Part shown: positions 10,382-20,713 of the stretch, in pieces
Layout: each line of letters begins with the position of its first letter
Position numbering within the stretch: position 1 is the stretch's first letter
Source of the DNA: an uncultured Paracoccaceae bacterium
Lineage (GTDB): Bacteria > Pseudomonadota > Alphaproteobacteria > Rhodobacterales > Rhodobacteraceae
Assembly (NCBI GenBank): GCA_937138255.1
Contig: CAKZOU010000057.1
Coordinates: 1 to 64,000, forward strand
Length of the DNA stretch: 64,000 nt
Direction of reading: 5' to 3'
Position numbers and translations under genes: made by a program
Notes under the pieces: generated by a model
Told to the model about the DNA's origin: nothing
The model's database searches: none
What the model saw: the letters and a program-made list of their open reading frames with translations, nothing else

Positions 10382-11301
10382 GCGTCAGGTTCCTTCCTGG
10401 TGCCGGCAAGCTCTGCGCGGCGCTCCAACTCTCTATGGCGTTTTGACACCTGCCAGCCCTCGGCCGCAAGGGCATTGGCCAATCTTTCGGCAAGAGCCAC
10501 CGAGCGATGTTGGCCGCCGGTGCAGCCAAGCGCGATCGACAGATGTGATTTTCCCTCGGCCTTGCTTGCCGGAAGGATCAGAAGAGCCAGATCACGGATG
10601 CTCGAAAAGAAGCGTTCGGCAAGGGGATCGCCGGCAACATAGTCGGCAACGCGCGGATCGGTGCCATCGAGCGGGCGGAGCGCGGGTTCCCAATGCGGGT
10701 TGCGTAGAGACCGGCAATCAAAGACGAAGTCCGCTCCGCGCGGCAGGCCGCGTTTGTAGGAGAAAGATTGCACTGTGACCGACAGGATCCGACCTTCTGA
10801 CGGCGCGAATATCTGCTCAAGCTCGCGGCGAAGCTGATGGGGCGTCAAACCGGTGGTGTCGATGAGGAAATCGGCGCGGGCGCGAAGCGGAACCAGAAGC
10901 GTCTTCTCACGCTCGATTCCCAGAACCGGCCCCTCTTTCTGGGCCAGCGGGTGGCGGCGGCGGGTTTCCGAAAAACGGCGCACGAGTTCATCGTCGCTGC
11001 AATCGAGGAACAAGAGCTGCATCTGGATGCGGTCATCCTGCGAGAGCCGGTCGATTGTGTGGACGAGGTTTTCGACGCCAAAATCGCGATTGCGCACATC
11101 GAGGCCAACAGCAAGCGGATGTTCCAGCGCCGGACCGGCAAGAAGCCGATCGAGAAGGCTCATCGGTAGGCTATGGATGACCTCATAGCCGATGTCCTCA
11201 AGCGCATTGATCGCGGTCGACCTTCCCGCGCCAGCGGGCCCGATCACGAAGATCAGGCGTGCCGCGCTCTCCTGGGTCTTCTCCGTAGGGGCCATGGCCA
11301 C
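10378..11301 (-). CDS. rapZ: RapZ-type RNase adapter / nucleotide-binding protein
   Basis: A 307-residue RapZ (YvcJ) family protein. The Walker A motif GPAGAGRST is at residues 21-29, with Arg in place of the usual Lys. The C-terminal domain carries the CTGGQHRSVALAE motif at about residues 268-280. In enterobacteria RapZ directs RNase E to a small RNA controlling amino-sugar synthesis. The place between HprK and EIIA/HPr is conserved in alphaproteobacteria and suggests that it responds to the phosphotransferase chain. Confidence 0.94.
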   Translation of the reverse strand: MAMAPTEKTQESAARLIFVIGPAGAGRSTAINALEDIGYEVIHSLPMSLLDRLLAGPALEHPLAVGLDVRNRDFGVENLVHTIDRLSQDDRIQMQLLFLDCSDDELVRRFSETRRRHPLAQKEGPVLGIEREKTLLVPLRARADFLIDTTGLTPHQLRRELEQIFAPSEGRILSVTVQSFSYKRGLPRGADFVFDCRSLRNPHWEPALRPLDGTDPRVADYVAGDPLAERFFSSIRDLALLILPASKAEGKSHLSIALGCTGGQHRSVALAERLANALAAEGWQVSKRHRELERRAELAGTRKEPDA

Positions 11302-11727
11302 TCAGTTGCTCCGTCCCGCCTTGAGATACTGAAGGATTGCATGGGGGAAATGTAAAGAGCCGGGATTGTGCAGACGCGGAAAGTCTCTCCCCAAAACCGA
11401 GATCGTGCGATCAGGCGGCAGCCGATCTTTTTCGGTGGTATCGAGATCGACGACCAGCGCCAGCGGCACATTTTGTTCAGCCTCAGCCAGTAGAATCCCC
11501 ACGCCGCGCGCCTCTATCTTGCCAAGAATCGCTTCGGGGGCCGAAAGCAATACATCCCCATCGAGGGCGCCGCTCGCTATGGTGCGGTCGTCGGCAACAA
11601 GCGTTGCGCCAAGCGCCATGAGGTGAAGCGCGAGCGAGGATTTTCCGGTACCCGACGCTCCGAGGATCAAAACCCCGCGCCCGCCCAACGCGACAGAGCT
11701 TGCGTGGAAAATCTCGGTAAAGGGCAC
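11302..11727 (-). CDS. hprK: HPr kinase/phosphorylase, short alphaproteobacterial form
   Basis: A 141-residue HPr kinase consisting only of the catalytic domain. The P-loop GASGTGKS is at residues 23-30, and the capping region with EARGVGIL lies at about residues 72-79. Full-length HprK of firmicutes is about 310 residues; the missing N-terminal domain is normal for alphaproteobacteria and not a truncation. It should phosphorylate HPr on Ser46. It sits between chvG and rapZ with gaps of five and zero bases. Confidence 0.93.
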   Translation of the reverse strand: MPFTEIFHASSVALGGRGVLILGASGTGKSSLALHLMALGATLVADDRTIASGALDGDVLLSAPEAILGKIEARGVGILLAEAEQNVPLALVVDLDTTEKDRLPPDRTISVLGRDFPRLHNPGSLHFPHAILQYLKAGRSN

Positions 11728-11732
11728 CTTGG

Positions 11733-13463
11733 CTAGACCGGGAGGCCGACGACAAATCGCGCGCCGAGCGGCTCGGACGTGATATCGGCCTCGGTCGGGC
11801 GGATATTCTCGGCCCAGATCACACCACCGTGGGCCTCGACGATCTGCTTCGAGATCGCAAGGCCAAGGCCAGAATTGTTACCAAACTGGCCGGCGGGACG
11901 TTCGGAATAGAAGCGTTTGAAGATCTTGGCCAGCGCCTGCTCGGGGATGCCGGGACCGGTGTCTTCGACAACCACCAGCACCCTGTTTTCTCGGCGTCGC
12001 GCCCAGACGCGGATCGCGTCGCCTTCTTCGCAGAAAGAGATGGCGTTGGTGATCAGGTTGACGAAAACCTGCGCCAGGCGATCTTCGAGCCCGTTGATAT
12101 AGATGGGTTGCGGTGGCAGGTCTGAAATATACTCAATTCCTTTGGTTCGGGCGTCGTGACCCAGGAATTCGCCCAGGTTATTCAGCATCTTCAGAAGTTC
12201 GAACTTCTTCTCTTCTTCGCGCACAAGCTCGCTGTCGAGGCGCGAGGCATTTGAAATGTCGCTCACAAGACGATCCAGGCGGCGAACGTCGTGTTCGATC
12301 ACTTCCAGTAGCTTTTCCCGCTGGTCATCCCGTTTGGCCACCCGCATCGTGCCGACCGCAGAGCGCAACGAGGCGAGCGGGTTCTTGATCTCGTGCGAGA
12401 CGTCGGCGGCGAATTGCTCGTTGGCTTCGATCCGCTCATAGAGAGCTGCGACCATGCCACGCAGCGCGCCGGACAGGCGACCGATCTCATCGGGGCGGGC
12501 GGTCATGTCGGGAATGCGGATCCGGCTCGGGGCCATCCGGCGGGCGTTGCGATCGCGCCCAAGTTCGGCGGCGGCCGCAAGATCGGCCAGCGGATTGGCG
12601 ATGGCCGAGGCCAGTACGAGGCTCAGACCGATCGACACCACAATCCCGATGACAAACATCTGGAGGATCAATTCACGCTCGCGGCGGATCAATGTCTCCA
12701 TCTCGCCCGCAGCGCTCAGGAGCGCCACAACCCCGACAGGGTTAGCGCCTTGATAGACAGGCGTGCTGACGAGGAAATAGGTCTCGCCAGCTTGATCACG
12801 GTCCGTTTGAACACGGGTGCCTTCCGCCATTACTCTGGGGGCCATCAGGCGGATCTCATCCACGGGAACCGTCGCAGGGCTGTCGGATGAACCGAAGCTG
12901 AGCAGGCCCGCTACCCCCTCCCAAAGACCATTCAGGAAATCGGTCAGGATGGTGCCGCCCTTTTCTTGCGCGAGCCCTTCGACAGGGGTTGCCTCGGCGG
13001 GAGCGACACGCTCTGCGACGACCTCGCCGCTGGCATCGACAACAAAAACCTCGACCCCGCCTCGAAGATCGAGGCCGTCGAGCAAACCGTCAACATTCGT
13101 TTGATCGCCATCAATGCCGCCAGATCCGGGCAGCTGCGCCTCGATAACATCCGCGATCAGCTCGGCCTCATTCACGAGACCGTTGGCGCGCTGATAGATC
13201 AGATTATCGCGCGAGGGATTGAGATAGAGCACCCCGACGACCAGGATCACAATCGCAAGAAGATTGAAGATGATGATCTTCCGCGCAAGCGGCGAACGGT
13301 TCAACCGTACGACCCCGCGCCGGGGCTTGCCGGTGCGGGGTTCGCTATCTTGGGCCATGTCGGGTGCGACCCAGTCCTCTCCTAAAACCACATCCGCACG
13401 ATCATGGGCGGCCTTTCGGACCGACCGAAGGTCGCGCACATCGATTTCGGAGTTTGAGGCCAT
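11733..13463 (-). CDS. chvG: Sensor histidine kinase ChvG
   Basis: A 576-residue membrane histidine kinase. Membrane helices are at about residues 63-82 and 267-289, flanking a periplasmic sensor domain of about 185 residues. A HAMP-like linker follows, then the H-box with His357 in DVSHEIKNP and a HATPase domain ending in a GLGLAISKQIVEAHGG motif. It is the partner of ChvI, three bases upstream. In rhizobia and Agrobacterium the ChvG-ChvI pair responds to acidity and envelope state; the same role here is inferred. Confidence 0.94.
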   Translation of the reverse strand: MASNSEIDVRDLRSVRKAAHDRADVVLGEDWVAPDMAQDSEPRTGKPRRGVVRLNRSPLARKIIIFNLLAIVILVVGVLYLNPSRDNLIYQRANGLVNEAELIADVIEAQLPGSGGIDGDQTNVDGLLDGLDLRGGVEVFVVDASGEVVAERVAPAEATPVEGLAQEKGGTILTDFLNGLWEGVAGLLSFGSSDSPATVPVDEIRLMAPRVMAEGTRVQTDRDQAGETYFLVSTPVYQGANPVGVVALLSAAGEMETLIRRERELILQMFVIGIVVSIGLSLVLASAIANPLADLAAAAELGRDRNARRMAPSRIRIPDMTARPDEIGRLSGALRGMVAALYERIEANEQFAADVSHEIKNPLASLRSAVGTMRVAKRDDQREKLLEVIEHDVRRLDRLVSDISNASRLDSELVREEEKKFELLKMLNNLGEFLGHDARTKGIEYISDLPPQPIYINGLEDRLAQVFVNLITNAISFCEEGDAIRVWARRRENRVLVVVEDTGPGIPEQALAKIFKRFYSERPAGQFGNNSGLGLAISKQIVEAHGGVIWAENIRPTEADITSEPLGARFVVGLPV

Positions 13464-13466
13464 GCC

Positions 13467-14168
13467 CTATTCTTCGTTGTAGCGGTAGCCGATCCCGTAG
13501 AGGGTCTCGATTGCGCTGAAATCGTCGTCGACCTGGCGCATCTTCTTGCGCAGGCGCTTGATGTGGCTGTCGATGGTCCGGTCGTCGACATAGACCTGAT
13601 CATCATAGGCCACGTCCATCAGCTGATCGCGCGACTTCACGAAGCCCGGCCGCTGAGCGAGAGCCTGCAGAAGCAGGAACTCGGTGACGGTCAGCGACAC
13701 ATCGAGCCCTTTCCACTTCACGGCATGACGCAGCGGATCCATAGTCAGCTCGCCACGGATCATGATCTTGTTCTCTTCGCTGTCGTCGACGATATCGCCG
13801 GCGATGGCATCCTGACGGCGCAGAAGTGCCCGGATCCGCTCGACCAGAAGGCGCTGGGAAAACGGTTTTTTCACATAGTCATCGGCGCCCATCCGAAGGC
13901 CGAGAACTTCGTCGATCTCGTCGTCCTTGGAAGTCAGGAAGATGACCGGCATCGAAGTTTTCTGCCGCAGCCGCTGGAGAAGATCCATGCCGTCCATACG
14001 GGGCATCTTGATATCAAGAACCGCCATGTCGGGCAGCTTCTTGTTGAAGGCATCCAGCGCGGCCTGACCGTCGTTATAGGTCTCAACCTCGAAACCTTCG
14101 GCCTCAAGCGTCATGGATACAGACGTTAGAATGTTACGATCGTCGTCGACGAGTGCAATCTTTTGCAT
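13467..14168 (-). CDS. chvI: Response regulator ChvI (OmpR family)
   Basis: A 233-residue OmpR/PhoB-type regulator. The receiver domain has the acidic pair Asp8/Asp9, phosphoacceptor Asp52 in LDIKMP and Lys101 in KKPF. A winged-helix DNA-binding domain fills residues 135-230. It is the first gene of the chvI-chvG-hprK-rapZ-EIIA-ptsH run and is divergent from pckA, with a 290-base intergenic region between them. Confidence 0.96.
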   Translation of the reverse strand: MQKIALVDDDRNILTSVSMTLEAEGFEVETYNDGQAALDAFNKKLPDMAVLDIKMPRMDGMDLLQRLRQKTSMPVIFLTSKDDEIDEVLGLRMGADDYVKKPFSQRLLVERIRALLRRQDAIAGDIVDDSEENKIMIRGELTMDPLRHAVKWKGLDVSLTVTEFLLLQALAQRPGFVKSRDQLMDVAYDDQVYVDDRTIDSHIKRLRKKMRQVDDDFSAIETLYGIGYRYNEE

Positions 14169-14341
14169 GGGTTAGCCCCTTTTGCTCGATGTTGTTTGCC
14201 TGCTTTTTGTTAGCTTTTTTGTCCTTTTTGATTCGGCGAATCAATGAGAAACTCAAAATCCAGACACATCCCAGACACATTCAGCCGTAATTTCCCTGAA
14301 GAATGGCTAATTTGCCTCAGTGATCTTCGGGGATTGGCATT

Positions 14342-14373
14342 GGTTGCGCTAACAGGCATTTGGTTGCGCTAAC
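14342..14373. promoter_or_regulatory. Pair of 12-bp direct repeats upstream of pckA
   Basis: GGTTGCGCTAAC occurs at 14342-14353 and again at 14362-14373, exactly 20 bases apart, inside near-identical 18/19-base units beginning GGCATT. The core is partly palindromic and resembles the GCGC-centred operators of LacI-family regulators. The spacing of about two helical turns, roughly 100 bases before the pckA start, suggests a regulator or polymerase-interfering site. Confidence 0.55.
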
Positions 14374-14458
14374 TGCGACAACCATACCTTTTCGGTCCCG
14401 AGCCCAAGGTGCTAAGTGGGCCTAAAAGGGCGCAGTCCCGAAATTCAGGAGCGAGACT

Positions 14459-16057
14459 ATGGACCACGGACGGGTCAACCCAACCATGAAGCTTGATCAC
14501 CAGGGCATCACGGGGCTGGGTGCGGTCTATTATAATCTCCTCGAACCCGATCTGATGCAAAAGGCCATCGAGCGCGGCGAAGGTACGATGGGCCAAGGCG
14601 GCACACTTCTGGTGACCACCGGCAAACACACCGGCCGGAGCCCCAAGGACAAATTCGTCGTCCGCACCCCCGATGTCGTCGATACGATCTGGTGGGACAA
14701 CAACCCGCCAATGGAGCCCGCCGCCTTCGATCAGCTTTATGCCGACATGACCGCCCATATGAAGGGCCGCGACTATTTCGTTCAGGATCTTTTCGGCGGC
14801 GCCGATCCGGCGCACCGGCTCGATGTGCGGATGGTGACAGAGCTTGCCTGGCATGGCCTTTTCATCCGCCACCTTCTGCGGCGCCCCGAGCGGGCCGAGC
14901 TTGACGGGTTTGCCCCCGACTGGACGATCATCAACTGCCCGACCTTCAAGGCCGATCCGGCCCGCCACGGCTGCCGGACGGAAACAGTGATCGCGCTCAA
15001 CTTTGCTCGCAAGATGATCCTCATCGGCGGCACCGAATATGCCGGCGAGAACAAGAAATCGGTCTTTACGCTTCTCAACTATCTCCTGCCGGAAAAGGGC
15101 ATCATGCCGATGCACTGCTCGGCCAATCATGCCCCCGGCAACCCGGTCGATACCGCCGTTTTCTTTGGCCTGTCGGGCACCGGCAAAACGACCCTTTCGG
15201 CTGATCCGACCCGCGTTCTCATCGGCGATGACGAACACGGCTGGTCGGATCGCGGCACCTTCAATTTCGAAGGCGGCTGCTATGCCAAGACGATCAGCCT
15301 TTCGGCCGAGGCCGAGCCGGAAATCTTTGCAACCACCCAGAAGTTCGCGACCGTGATCGAGAACATGGTTTTCGACCCCGAGACCAAAGAGCTTGATTTC
15401 GAAGACAGCTCGCTCACCGCGAATATGCGCTGCGCCTATCCGCTCGACTATATCTCTAACGCCAGCGAGACCGCTCTGGGCGGGCATCCGAAGAACATCA
15501 TCATGTTGACCTGCGATGCCTATGGCGTCCTGCCGCCGATCGCGCGGCTGACGCCGGCGCAGGCGATGTATCACTTCCTATCGGGCTTTACCTCGAAGGT
15601 TGCCGGCACCGAGCGCGGCGTGACCGAGCCCGAGCCGACCTTCTCGACCTGTTTCGGCGCGCCCTTCATGCCGCGTCGCCCCGAGGTGTATGGCAAGTTG
15701 TTGCAGGAAAAGATCGCCACCCACGGAGCGACCTGCTGGCTCGTGAATACAGGCTGGACCGGCGGGGCCTACGGCACCGGCAAGCGGATGCCGATCAAGG
15801 CGACCCGCGCCCTTCTTTCGGCGGCGCTCGACGGCTCGCTCAGCGAAGCGACCTTCCGCAAGGACGCGAACTTTGGCTTTGATGTGCCGGTGACCGTCGA
15901 GGGCGTGGATGCCCGCCTCCTCGATCCGCGCAGCACTTGGGCCGATACCGCCGCCTATGACAAACAGGCGCACAAGCTCGTCGAGATGTTTGCCAACAAC
16001 TTCGCCAAATACGTCCCCTATATCGACGAGGACGTGAAGGCCGCCGCTATCGGCTGA
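14459..16057 (+). CDS. pckA: Phosphoenolpyruvate carboxykinase (ATP)
   Basis: A 532-residue ATP-dependent PEP carboxykinase, which makes PEP from oxaloacetate in gluconeogenesis. The P-loop GLSGTGKTT is at residues 237-245, followed by the kinase-2 region with GDDEHGW. The TGRSPKDKF substrate motif is at about residues 58-66. It is divergent from chvI, the usual alphaproteobacterial arrangement. It ends convergently with the TSUP gene, and an 8-bp hairpin (16065-16072 with 16081-16088) spans the junction. Confidence 0.97.
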   Translation: MDHGRVNPTMKLDHQGITGLGAVYYNLLEPDLMQKAIERGEGTMGQGGTLLVTTGKHTGRSPKDKFVVRTPDVVDTIWWDNNPPMEPAAFDQLYADMTAHMKGRDYFVQDLFGGADPAHRLDVRMVTELAWHGLFIRHLLRRPERAELDGFAPDWTIINCPTFKADPARHGCRTETVIALNFARKMILIGGTEYAGENKKSVFTLLNYLLPEKGIMPMHCSANHAPGNPVDTAVFFGLSGTGKTTLSADPTRVLIGDDEHGWSDRGTFNFEGGCYAKTISLSAEAEPEIFATTQKFATVIENMVFDPETKELDFEDSSLTANMRCAYPLDYISNASETALGGHPKNIIMLTCDAYGVLPPIARLTPAQAMYHFLSGFTSKVAGTERGVTEPEPTFSTCFGAPFMPRRPEVYGKLLQEKIATHGATCWLVNTGWTGGAYGTGKRMPIKATRALLSAALDGSLSEATFRKDANFGFDVPVTVEGVDARLLDPRSTWADTAAYDKQAHKLVEMFANNFAKYVPYIDEDVKAAAIG

Positions 16058-16071
16058 CCTTGCCGCCGCGC

Positions 16072-16833
16072 CTAAAAGAGGGCGCGGCGCACCAGATTGA
16101 GCGCCGCGATCAGAAGAACGAACTGTGTCACCTTGCGAAAGGTGGCCTGATCGAGCCTGTCGTGGATCGCGAGCCCCACCACCATGCCAAGCCCTGCAGG
16201 AAGCACCATCAGCGCCGAGAGCGGCAGGGTCTCGCCCCGCAGAACGCCCGACTGGATATGCGCGCCCAGAAGGACGAAGGCCCCGAGGGCATAGATCACG
16301 CCCTGAACCCGCAGGTGATCCGTCTTCGGCGTGTCGATCGCGGTCAGATAGGCAACCGTCGGCGGCCCCCAGACGCCACTGAGCCCGCCGACAAAGCCCG
16401 CAAAGCCACCAATCACCGCCTCAATCCACAGACGCGGCTGAAACTTGGGTTTCCAACCGGCAAGCTGCATCGAGGTGAAGGCCGCGACAGGCGCGCCGAT
16501 CAGGAGGAACAGCGCGTCTTGGGACAGCACGCGCACCAGATGGGCGCTGATATAGAGGGCAATGGTCAGACAGATCAGGAAGATGCGGAACCGGCGGATC
16601 GAGCCCCAGGCCTCGCGCCAGCCTTGGCGCATCGCTTGCCAGAAGTTCGAGACGAAGGTCGGCAGGATCAGCATGGCGAGCGCAATGTCAGGCGGCAGAA
16701 AGATCGACAGGCCCGAGATCATGATCATCGGCATGGCAAAGCCTGTCGCCCCCTTGACCAGACCCGCCAGAAGCGTGATGCCGAAGGCAAGCGCCAGATG
16801 CGCAGGAGAGATGGCGGAGAAAAGCTGGTCCAT
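16072..16833 (-). CDS. TSUP (TauE/SafE) family membrane permease
   Basis: A 253-residue integral membrane protein with about seven to eight hydrophobic helices. It has the family's two half-repeats, each with a Gly/Pro-rich motif: VKGATGFAMP near residue 28 and the GGLSGVWGPP region near residue 135. TSUP members export or import small sulfur-containing or organic anions. The substrate cannot be told here. It is convergent with pckA and divergent from mcd. Confidence 0.88.
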   Translation of the reverse strand: MDQLFSAISPAHLALAFGITLLAGLVKGATGFAMPMIMISGLSIFLPPDIALAMLILPTFVSNFWQAMRQGWREAWGSIRRFRIFLICLTIALYISAHLVRVLSQDALFLLIGAPVAAFTSMQLAGWKPKFQPRLWIEAVIGGFAGFVGGLSGVWGPPTVAYLTAIDTPKTDHLRVQGVIYALGAFVLLGAHIQSGVLRGETLPLSALMVLPAGLGMVVGLAIHDRLDQATFRKVTQFVLLIAALNLVRRALF

Positions 16834-16977
16834 GCGGGTCAGTTACACCGAAGCGGGGGCCTTGGCAGCAGGAATTTGCAGCGACATTTATGTTCAAATG
16901 CGGCAATCTTCTTGAATTAAAGTTGCGCTGCGATTGCAAAGTGGATATTTCTGCATGAGCAAAATACGGAGCCCGCG

Positions 16978-18657
16978 ATGCCGCATGATGGACAGGATTT
17001 CAGGATGAGCAACCAACCCCTTCTGGAAAGCCTCACAAGCCTCACAGCGGCCACGCTTCCCCCGCTGCAACGCCTTTTGGACAGCGCCAAAGAGGCCGTC
17101 CGCGCCCTTGTCAGCAAGGATGGGCGCGTGTCGGCGGGGCTGATCGAAGCGAACCAGTCGGCGGCACATGGGCTGTCGTGGCTGGCGACCTATGTGAACT
17201 GCCTCGACCAGATGCACGGCTGGGCCGAGCGCCTTGGCGCTGAGGGCAAGTTTGGCGAGACCGAGGCGCTGATTCTGCAGATCGCCTTCGGCGAATACCT
17301 CGCCCAGCTGCGCGGCGGCATCCCGATGTCGCAGACCGAGATCATGCGCCTGTCGGACCTTGGCCTTGATGCATCGGCCCTCGCCACGCCCGAAATCGAC
17401 CGCCTGATCGCCTCCGGCAACACCCAAACCGCCCGCGAGCGGCTTGTGGCGCTGATGCAGGAACAGGCCGCCAACATCACCGTGGGCAATCCGGGCCTCG
17501 AGGACGAGCTCGAAATGATCCGTGAGCAATTCCGCCGTTACGCGGTCGAAAAGGTCGAACCTTTCGCCCATGACTGGCACCTGAAGGACGAGCTCATTCC
17601 GATGGAGGTCATCGAGGAACTGGCCGAGATGGGCGTCTTCGGCCTGACCATCCCCGAAGAACACGGCGGCTTTGGTCTGTCGAAGGCGTCGATGGTGGTT
17701 GTCTCGGAAGAGCTTTCGCGCGGCTATATCGGCGTGGGTTCCCTCGGCACCCGCTCCGAGATCGCGGCCGAACTGATCCTGTGCGGCGGCACCGAAGAGC
17801 AGAAGGCAAAGTGGCTGCCCCGCCTCGCCAGCGGCGAGACCTTGCCGACCGCCGTATTTACCGAGCCCAACACCGGCTCCGACCTCGGCTCGCTCCGCAC
17901 CCGTGCGGTGAAGGGCGCGGATGGCAATTATAGCGTGACTGGCAACAAGACATGGATCACCCACGCGGCCCGCACCCATGTGATGACGCTTCTGGCGCGG
18001 TCCGATCCGAACACGACCGACTATCGCGGGCTTTCCATGTTCCTCGCCGAAAAGACCCCCGGCACCGACGAGGCCCCGTTCCCGACCCCCGGCATGACCG
18101 GCACCGAGATCGAGGTCTTGGGCTATCGCGGCATGAAGGAATACGAGCTGGGCTTTGATAATTTCGCCGTGAAGGGCGAGAACCTTCTGGGCGGGGTCGA
18201 GGGCAACGGCTTCAAGCAGCTGATGCAGACCTTCGAGAGCGCCCGCATCCAGACCGCCGCCCGCGCCATTGGCGTCGCGCAATCGGCGCTCGATGTGGCG
18301 ATGCAATACGCCCAGGACCGCAAGCAATTCGGCAAACCCCTGATCGCCTTCCCGCGTGTGTCGGGCAAGCTTGCGATGATGGCTGTCGAGATCATGATCG
18401 CCCGTCAGCTCACCTATTTCAGCGCCCGCGAAAAGGACGAAGGCCGCCGCTGCGACCTTGAAGCCGGGATGGCCAAACTTCTGGGTGCCCGCGTGGCCTG
18501 GGCGGCGGCCGACAATGGCCTTCAGATCCACGGCGGCAACGGCTTTGCCATGGAATACAAGATCAGCCGCATCCTTTGCGATGCGCGGATCCTCAATATC
18601 TTTGAAGGGGCCGCCGAGATTCAGGCGCAGGTGATCGCGCGGCGGCTGCTCGACTAG
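16978..18657 (+). CDS. mcd: (2S)-Methylsuccinyl-CoA dehydrogenase, ethylmalonyl-CoA pathway
   Basis: A 559-residue acyl-CoA dehydrogenase with an N-terminal extension of about 170 residues before the usual three-domain core. The length, the extension and motifs such as FTEPNTGSDLGSLRTRA fit the flavoenzyme Mcd, which oxidises methylsuccinyl-CoA to mesaconyl-CoA in the ethylmalonyl-CoA route of acetate assimilation. It passes electrons to ETF, encoded at 6.1-7.8 kb. The ATG at 16978 has GGAG upstream; a second ATG at 17005 is possible. The alternative is an unspecified acyl-CoA dehydrogenase. Confidence 0.85.
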   Translation: MPHDGQDFRMSNQPLLESLTSLTAATLPPLQRLLDSAKEAVRALVSKDGRVSAGLIEANQSAAHGLSWLATYVNCLDQMHGWAERLGAEGKFGETEALILQIAFGEYLAQLRGGIPMSQTEIMRLSDLGLDASALATPEIDRLIASGNTQTARERLVALMQEQAANITVGNPGLEDELEMIREQFRRYAVEKVEPFAHDWHLKDELIPMEVIEELAEMGVFGLTIPEEHGGFGLSKASMVVVSEELSRGYIGVGSLGTRSEIAAELILCGGTEEQKAKWLPRLASGETLPTAVFTEPNTGSDLGSLRTRAVKGADGNYSVTGNKTWITHAARTHVMTLLARSDPNTTDYRGLSMFLAEKTPGTDEAPFPTPGMTGTEIEVLGYRGMKEYELGFDNFAVKGENLLGGVEGNGFKQLMQTFESARIQTAARAIGVAQSALDVAMQYAQDRKQFGKPLIAFPRVSGKLAMMAVEIMIARQLTYFSAREKDEGRRCDLEAGMAKLLGARVAWAAADNGLQIHGGNGFAMEYKISRILCDARILNIFEGAAEIQAQVIARRLLD

Positions 18658-19856
18658 GCTTTCCGCTCACCAAGCCTTGGGTGAAGCGTCCCGGCGATCA
18701 CCCAGGCGATCACCATGCCGACCCCGCCTGCAAGAAACACCGCCGAGATCGGCGCGAAGGCCAGCACGGCCCAAGCCACCGCAGGCGTCAGGATCCCCGA
18801 GGCATCGCGATAGCTCGCAAAAACCGCCGCCATTTCCGTGCGTTCCGAGGGCTTCACGGCCATCAGGAACGGCAGGCTTCCCGATACGTCGAGCGCGACG
18901 AGGAAGAACGACATACCGACCATCGTCCAATAAGTCACCCACGGCCAATCCGCCGCGCCCCAAGCCACCGCGCCGCAGATGGCAGCCCCGGCAAAGGCAA
19001 AGCGCACCGAGGTCTTGACCCCGATCCGGTTGACGACCTTGAGCATCACCGGCGCCACGAAGAGGATCGCGTTGGCCAACGACACCGCCGCCGCGCCCCA
19101 GTATTTGCCGATCCCGCTCTCGACGCAGAAGATCGGCAGATAGACGATATAGACCCACCAGCCGCAGGAGCGGATCGTCGCGAAGGTCCAGCCCGCCACG
19201 AGGCGCGGTTGGGCGAAGAAGCGGCCGAGGAAGGCATAGGGGTTGGGCGCGGGGCCCCGGGCCTTGGTGATCTGTTTGCCATTGCCGAGGCGCAGGCGCC
19301 AGAAGGTGAGGATCATCAGAACCGCAAAGAGCGAGGCGACGACGAAGGGCAAGCCCCACCAGCGGTCCATCATCCAGACGCCGAGGAACGGGCCGACCGA
19401 CCACGGCAGCGCCGAATAGACAAGGCGGGCGGTTTCGTTTTTGCCGAGGTCGGTGCGCTGGATGTAATCAAGCACATAGGCCGAGAGGCTGATCGACGAG
19501 ATCGTGGCGGCAAGCGCATTGGCCATGATCGCGCCGGCCACGAGCATCGGGATATTGGTCAGCGCAAGAGCGACACCGACGAGATAAAGCACCCCTGCCG
19601 AGGTATAGAGCCAGCGGCGCGGGACAAAGCGCGAGACGAAGGGCACGGTCGCGCCAAAGATCAGGGCCGCGAGGCCGACGAAGAAATAGATACGGCTGAC
19701 CACCCCGGCATCGCCAAAGGCGTTGTAAATCGCAAGCGGCATGACCGACAAAAGAAGCCCGCGCACGCCCGCTTCAAGCGCGGCGAGGAGCGCGAAGTGA
19801 TGAACCTTCGGCGTCGGCGAATGCGTAAGGTAAACGGGGCTGCGGGGCGCAATCAT
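18654..19856 (-). CDS. Major facilitator superfamily transporter
   Basis: A 400-residue membrane protein with roughly twelve hydrophobic segments in two bundles and a basic central loop near residue 200, the layout of MFS carriers. I see no substrate-specific motif; it could be an exporter or an uptake carrier. Its stop codon overlaps the end of the convergent mcd gene by four bases. It is 87 bases upstream of recO on the same strand but not evidently related to it. Confidence 0.88.
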   Translation of the reverse strand: MIAPRSPVYLTHSPTPKVHHFALLAALEAGVRGLLLSVMPLAIYNAFGDAGVVSRIYFFVGLAALIFGATVPFVSRFVPRRWLYTSAGVLYLVGVALALTNIPMLVAGAIMANALAATISSISLSAYVLDYIQRTDLGKNETARLVYSALPWSVGPFLGVWMMDRWWGLPFVVASLFAVLMILTFWRLRLGNGKQITKARGPAPNPYAFLGRFFAQPRLVAGWTFATIRSCGWWVYIVYLPIFCVESGIGKYWGAAAVSLANAILFVAPVMLKVVNRIGVKTSVRFAFAGAAICGAVAWGAADWPWVTYWTMVGMSFFLVALDVSGSLPFLMAVKPSERTEMAAVFASYRDASGILTPAVAWAVLAFAPISAVFLAGGVGMVIAWVIAGTLHPRLGERKA

Positions 19857-19943
19857 TTCAAGTCAAACTTTCTTTCCCGCATCAAGCCGCCAGTTCGGGG
19901 CCAATTCTCTGCCCGATACGACATTTCCTGTCGCGCTCGGGAC

Positions 19944-20675
19944 TCAAATATTTCTCGCTGCCAGCCGCGCTATCAACCTTTGACGCGCCGCTGGCAAGGC
20001 CTTTCGGCCAAGCGCGGCAAGGAGGCGGTGTTCGAGGAAAAAGCCGGTGGTGCCTAGCGCCACGGCGATCTCGGGATCATGCGCTTCGCCCTCGCCCTTC
20101 ATCACCGGCGGCAAGGGCAAAAGGCGATCAGCCCAAGCGCCCGCGCCCTCGCGGCTTACCGCGCGGCCCGACTTGGGAGAGATGAAGGAGAGGTCTTCGT
20201 TGACGCCGGTCGCGGCGCAGGCCGAAAGGTCGAGCCCGTAGCCCAGTTCTTCCAAGAGCGCCATCTCCCATTGCAGATAGGCCAAGGGCCAGAGATCGGA
20301 ATGACCGAGAAGATCCAAGAGGTCGACAGTGCGCTCGTAGAGCGGCGCGTGTGGTTCGCGTTCGGGCAGGCAGATCGACAGGATCGAGCAGACCGCCGAA
20401 AGCCCGTCGAGCGCCTGCCGCTCGCTCATCACCAGCGCCGCGCGGCTGCGGATCGGTTCGACGGTGAAGCTGCCCAGATGCGCTTCAAGGCGCGCTTTCC
20501 ACTCGACATCCAGCTGCGCGCCCGGTTGCAGGATCGGGCCGAGCCTGCGCCCCGCCCCGCCGCGCACGATGCCAGCGGCGCGGCCTTGGGTGGGGGTAAA
20601 GACCTCGATGATGACAGATGTCTCCCCGTGCTTGCGCACAGCCAGAAGAACGCCCTGATCCCGCCAATCAATCAT
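19944..20675 (-). CDS. recO: DNA repair protein RecO
   Basis: A 243-residue RecO, the mediator that helps load RecA onto SSB-coated DNA in the RecFOR route. The N-terminal OB-fold begins [15 protein letters not shown], and the helical C-terminal part follows. I use the ATG at 20675; the open frame extends to 20705 without good context. It is the last gene of the era-DUF1491-recO set, the order usual in Rhodobacteraceae. Confidence 0.92.
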   Translation of the reverse strand: MIDWRDQGVLLAVRKHGETSVIIEVFTPTQGRAAGIVRGGAGRRLGPILQPGAQLDVEWKARLEAHLGSFTVEPIRSRAALVMSERQALDGLSAVCSILSICLPEREPHAPLYERTVDLLDLLGHSDLWPLAYLQWEMALLEELGYGLDLSACAATGVNEDLSFISPKSGRAVSREGAGAWADRLLPLPPVMKGEGEAHDPEIAVALGTTGFFLEHRLLAALGRKALPAARQRLIARLAARNI

Positions 20676-20713
20676 GGCGCCATGGGAGCGGCGCGGGGCC
20701 GCCAAAGCAAGGG

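Noticed and set aside
16065-16088. 8-bp hairpin between convergent pckA and TSUP genes as an intrinsic terminator
   Set aside because: There is no T-tract on either side; it may stabilise 3' ends but does not meet the terminator pattern.
16894-18531. 545-codon minus-strand frame opposite mcd
   Set aside because: Shadow of a well-identified gene, with low-complexity His/Gly/Leu composition and no family likeness.
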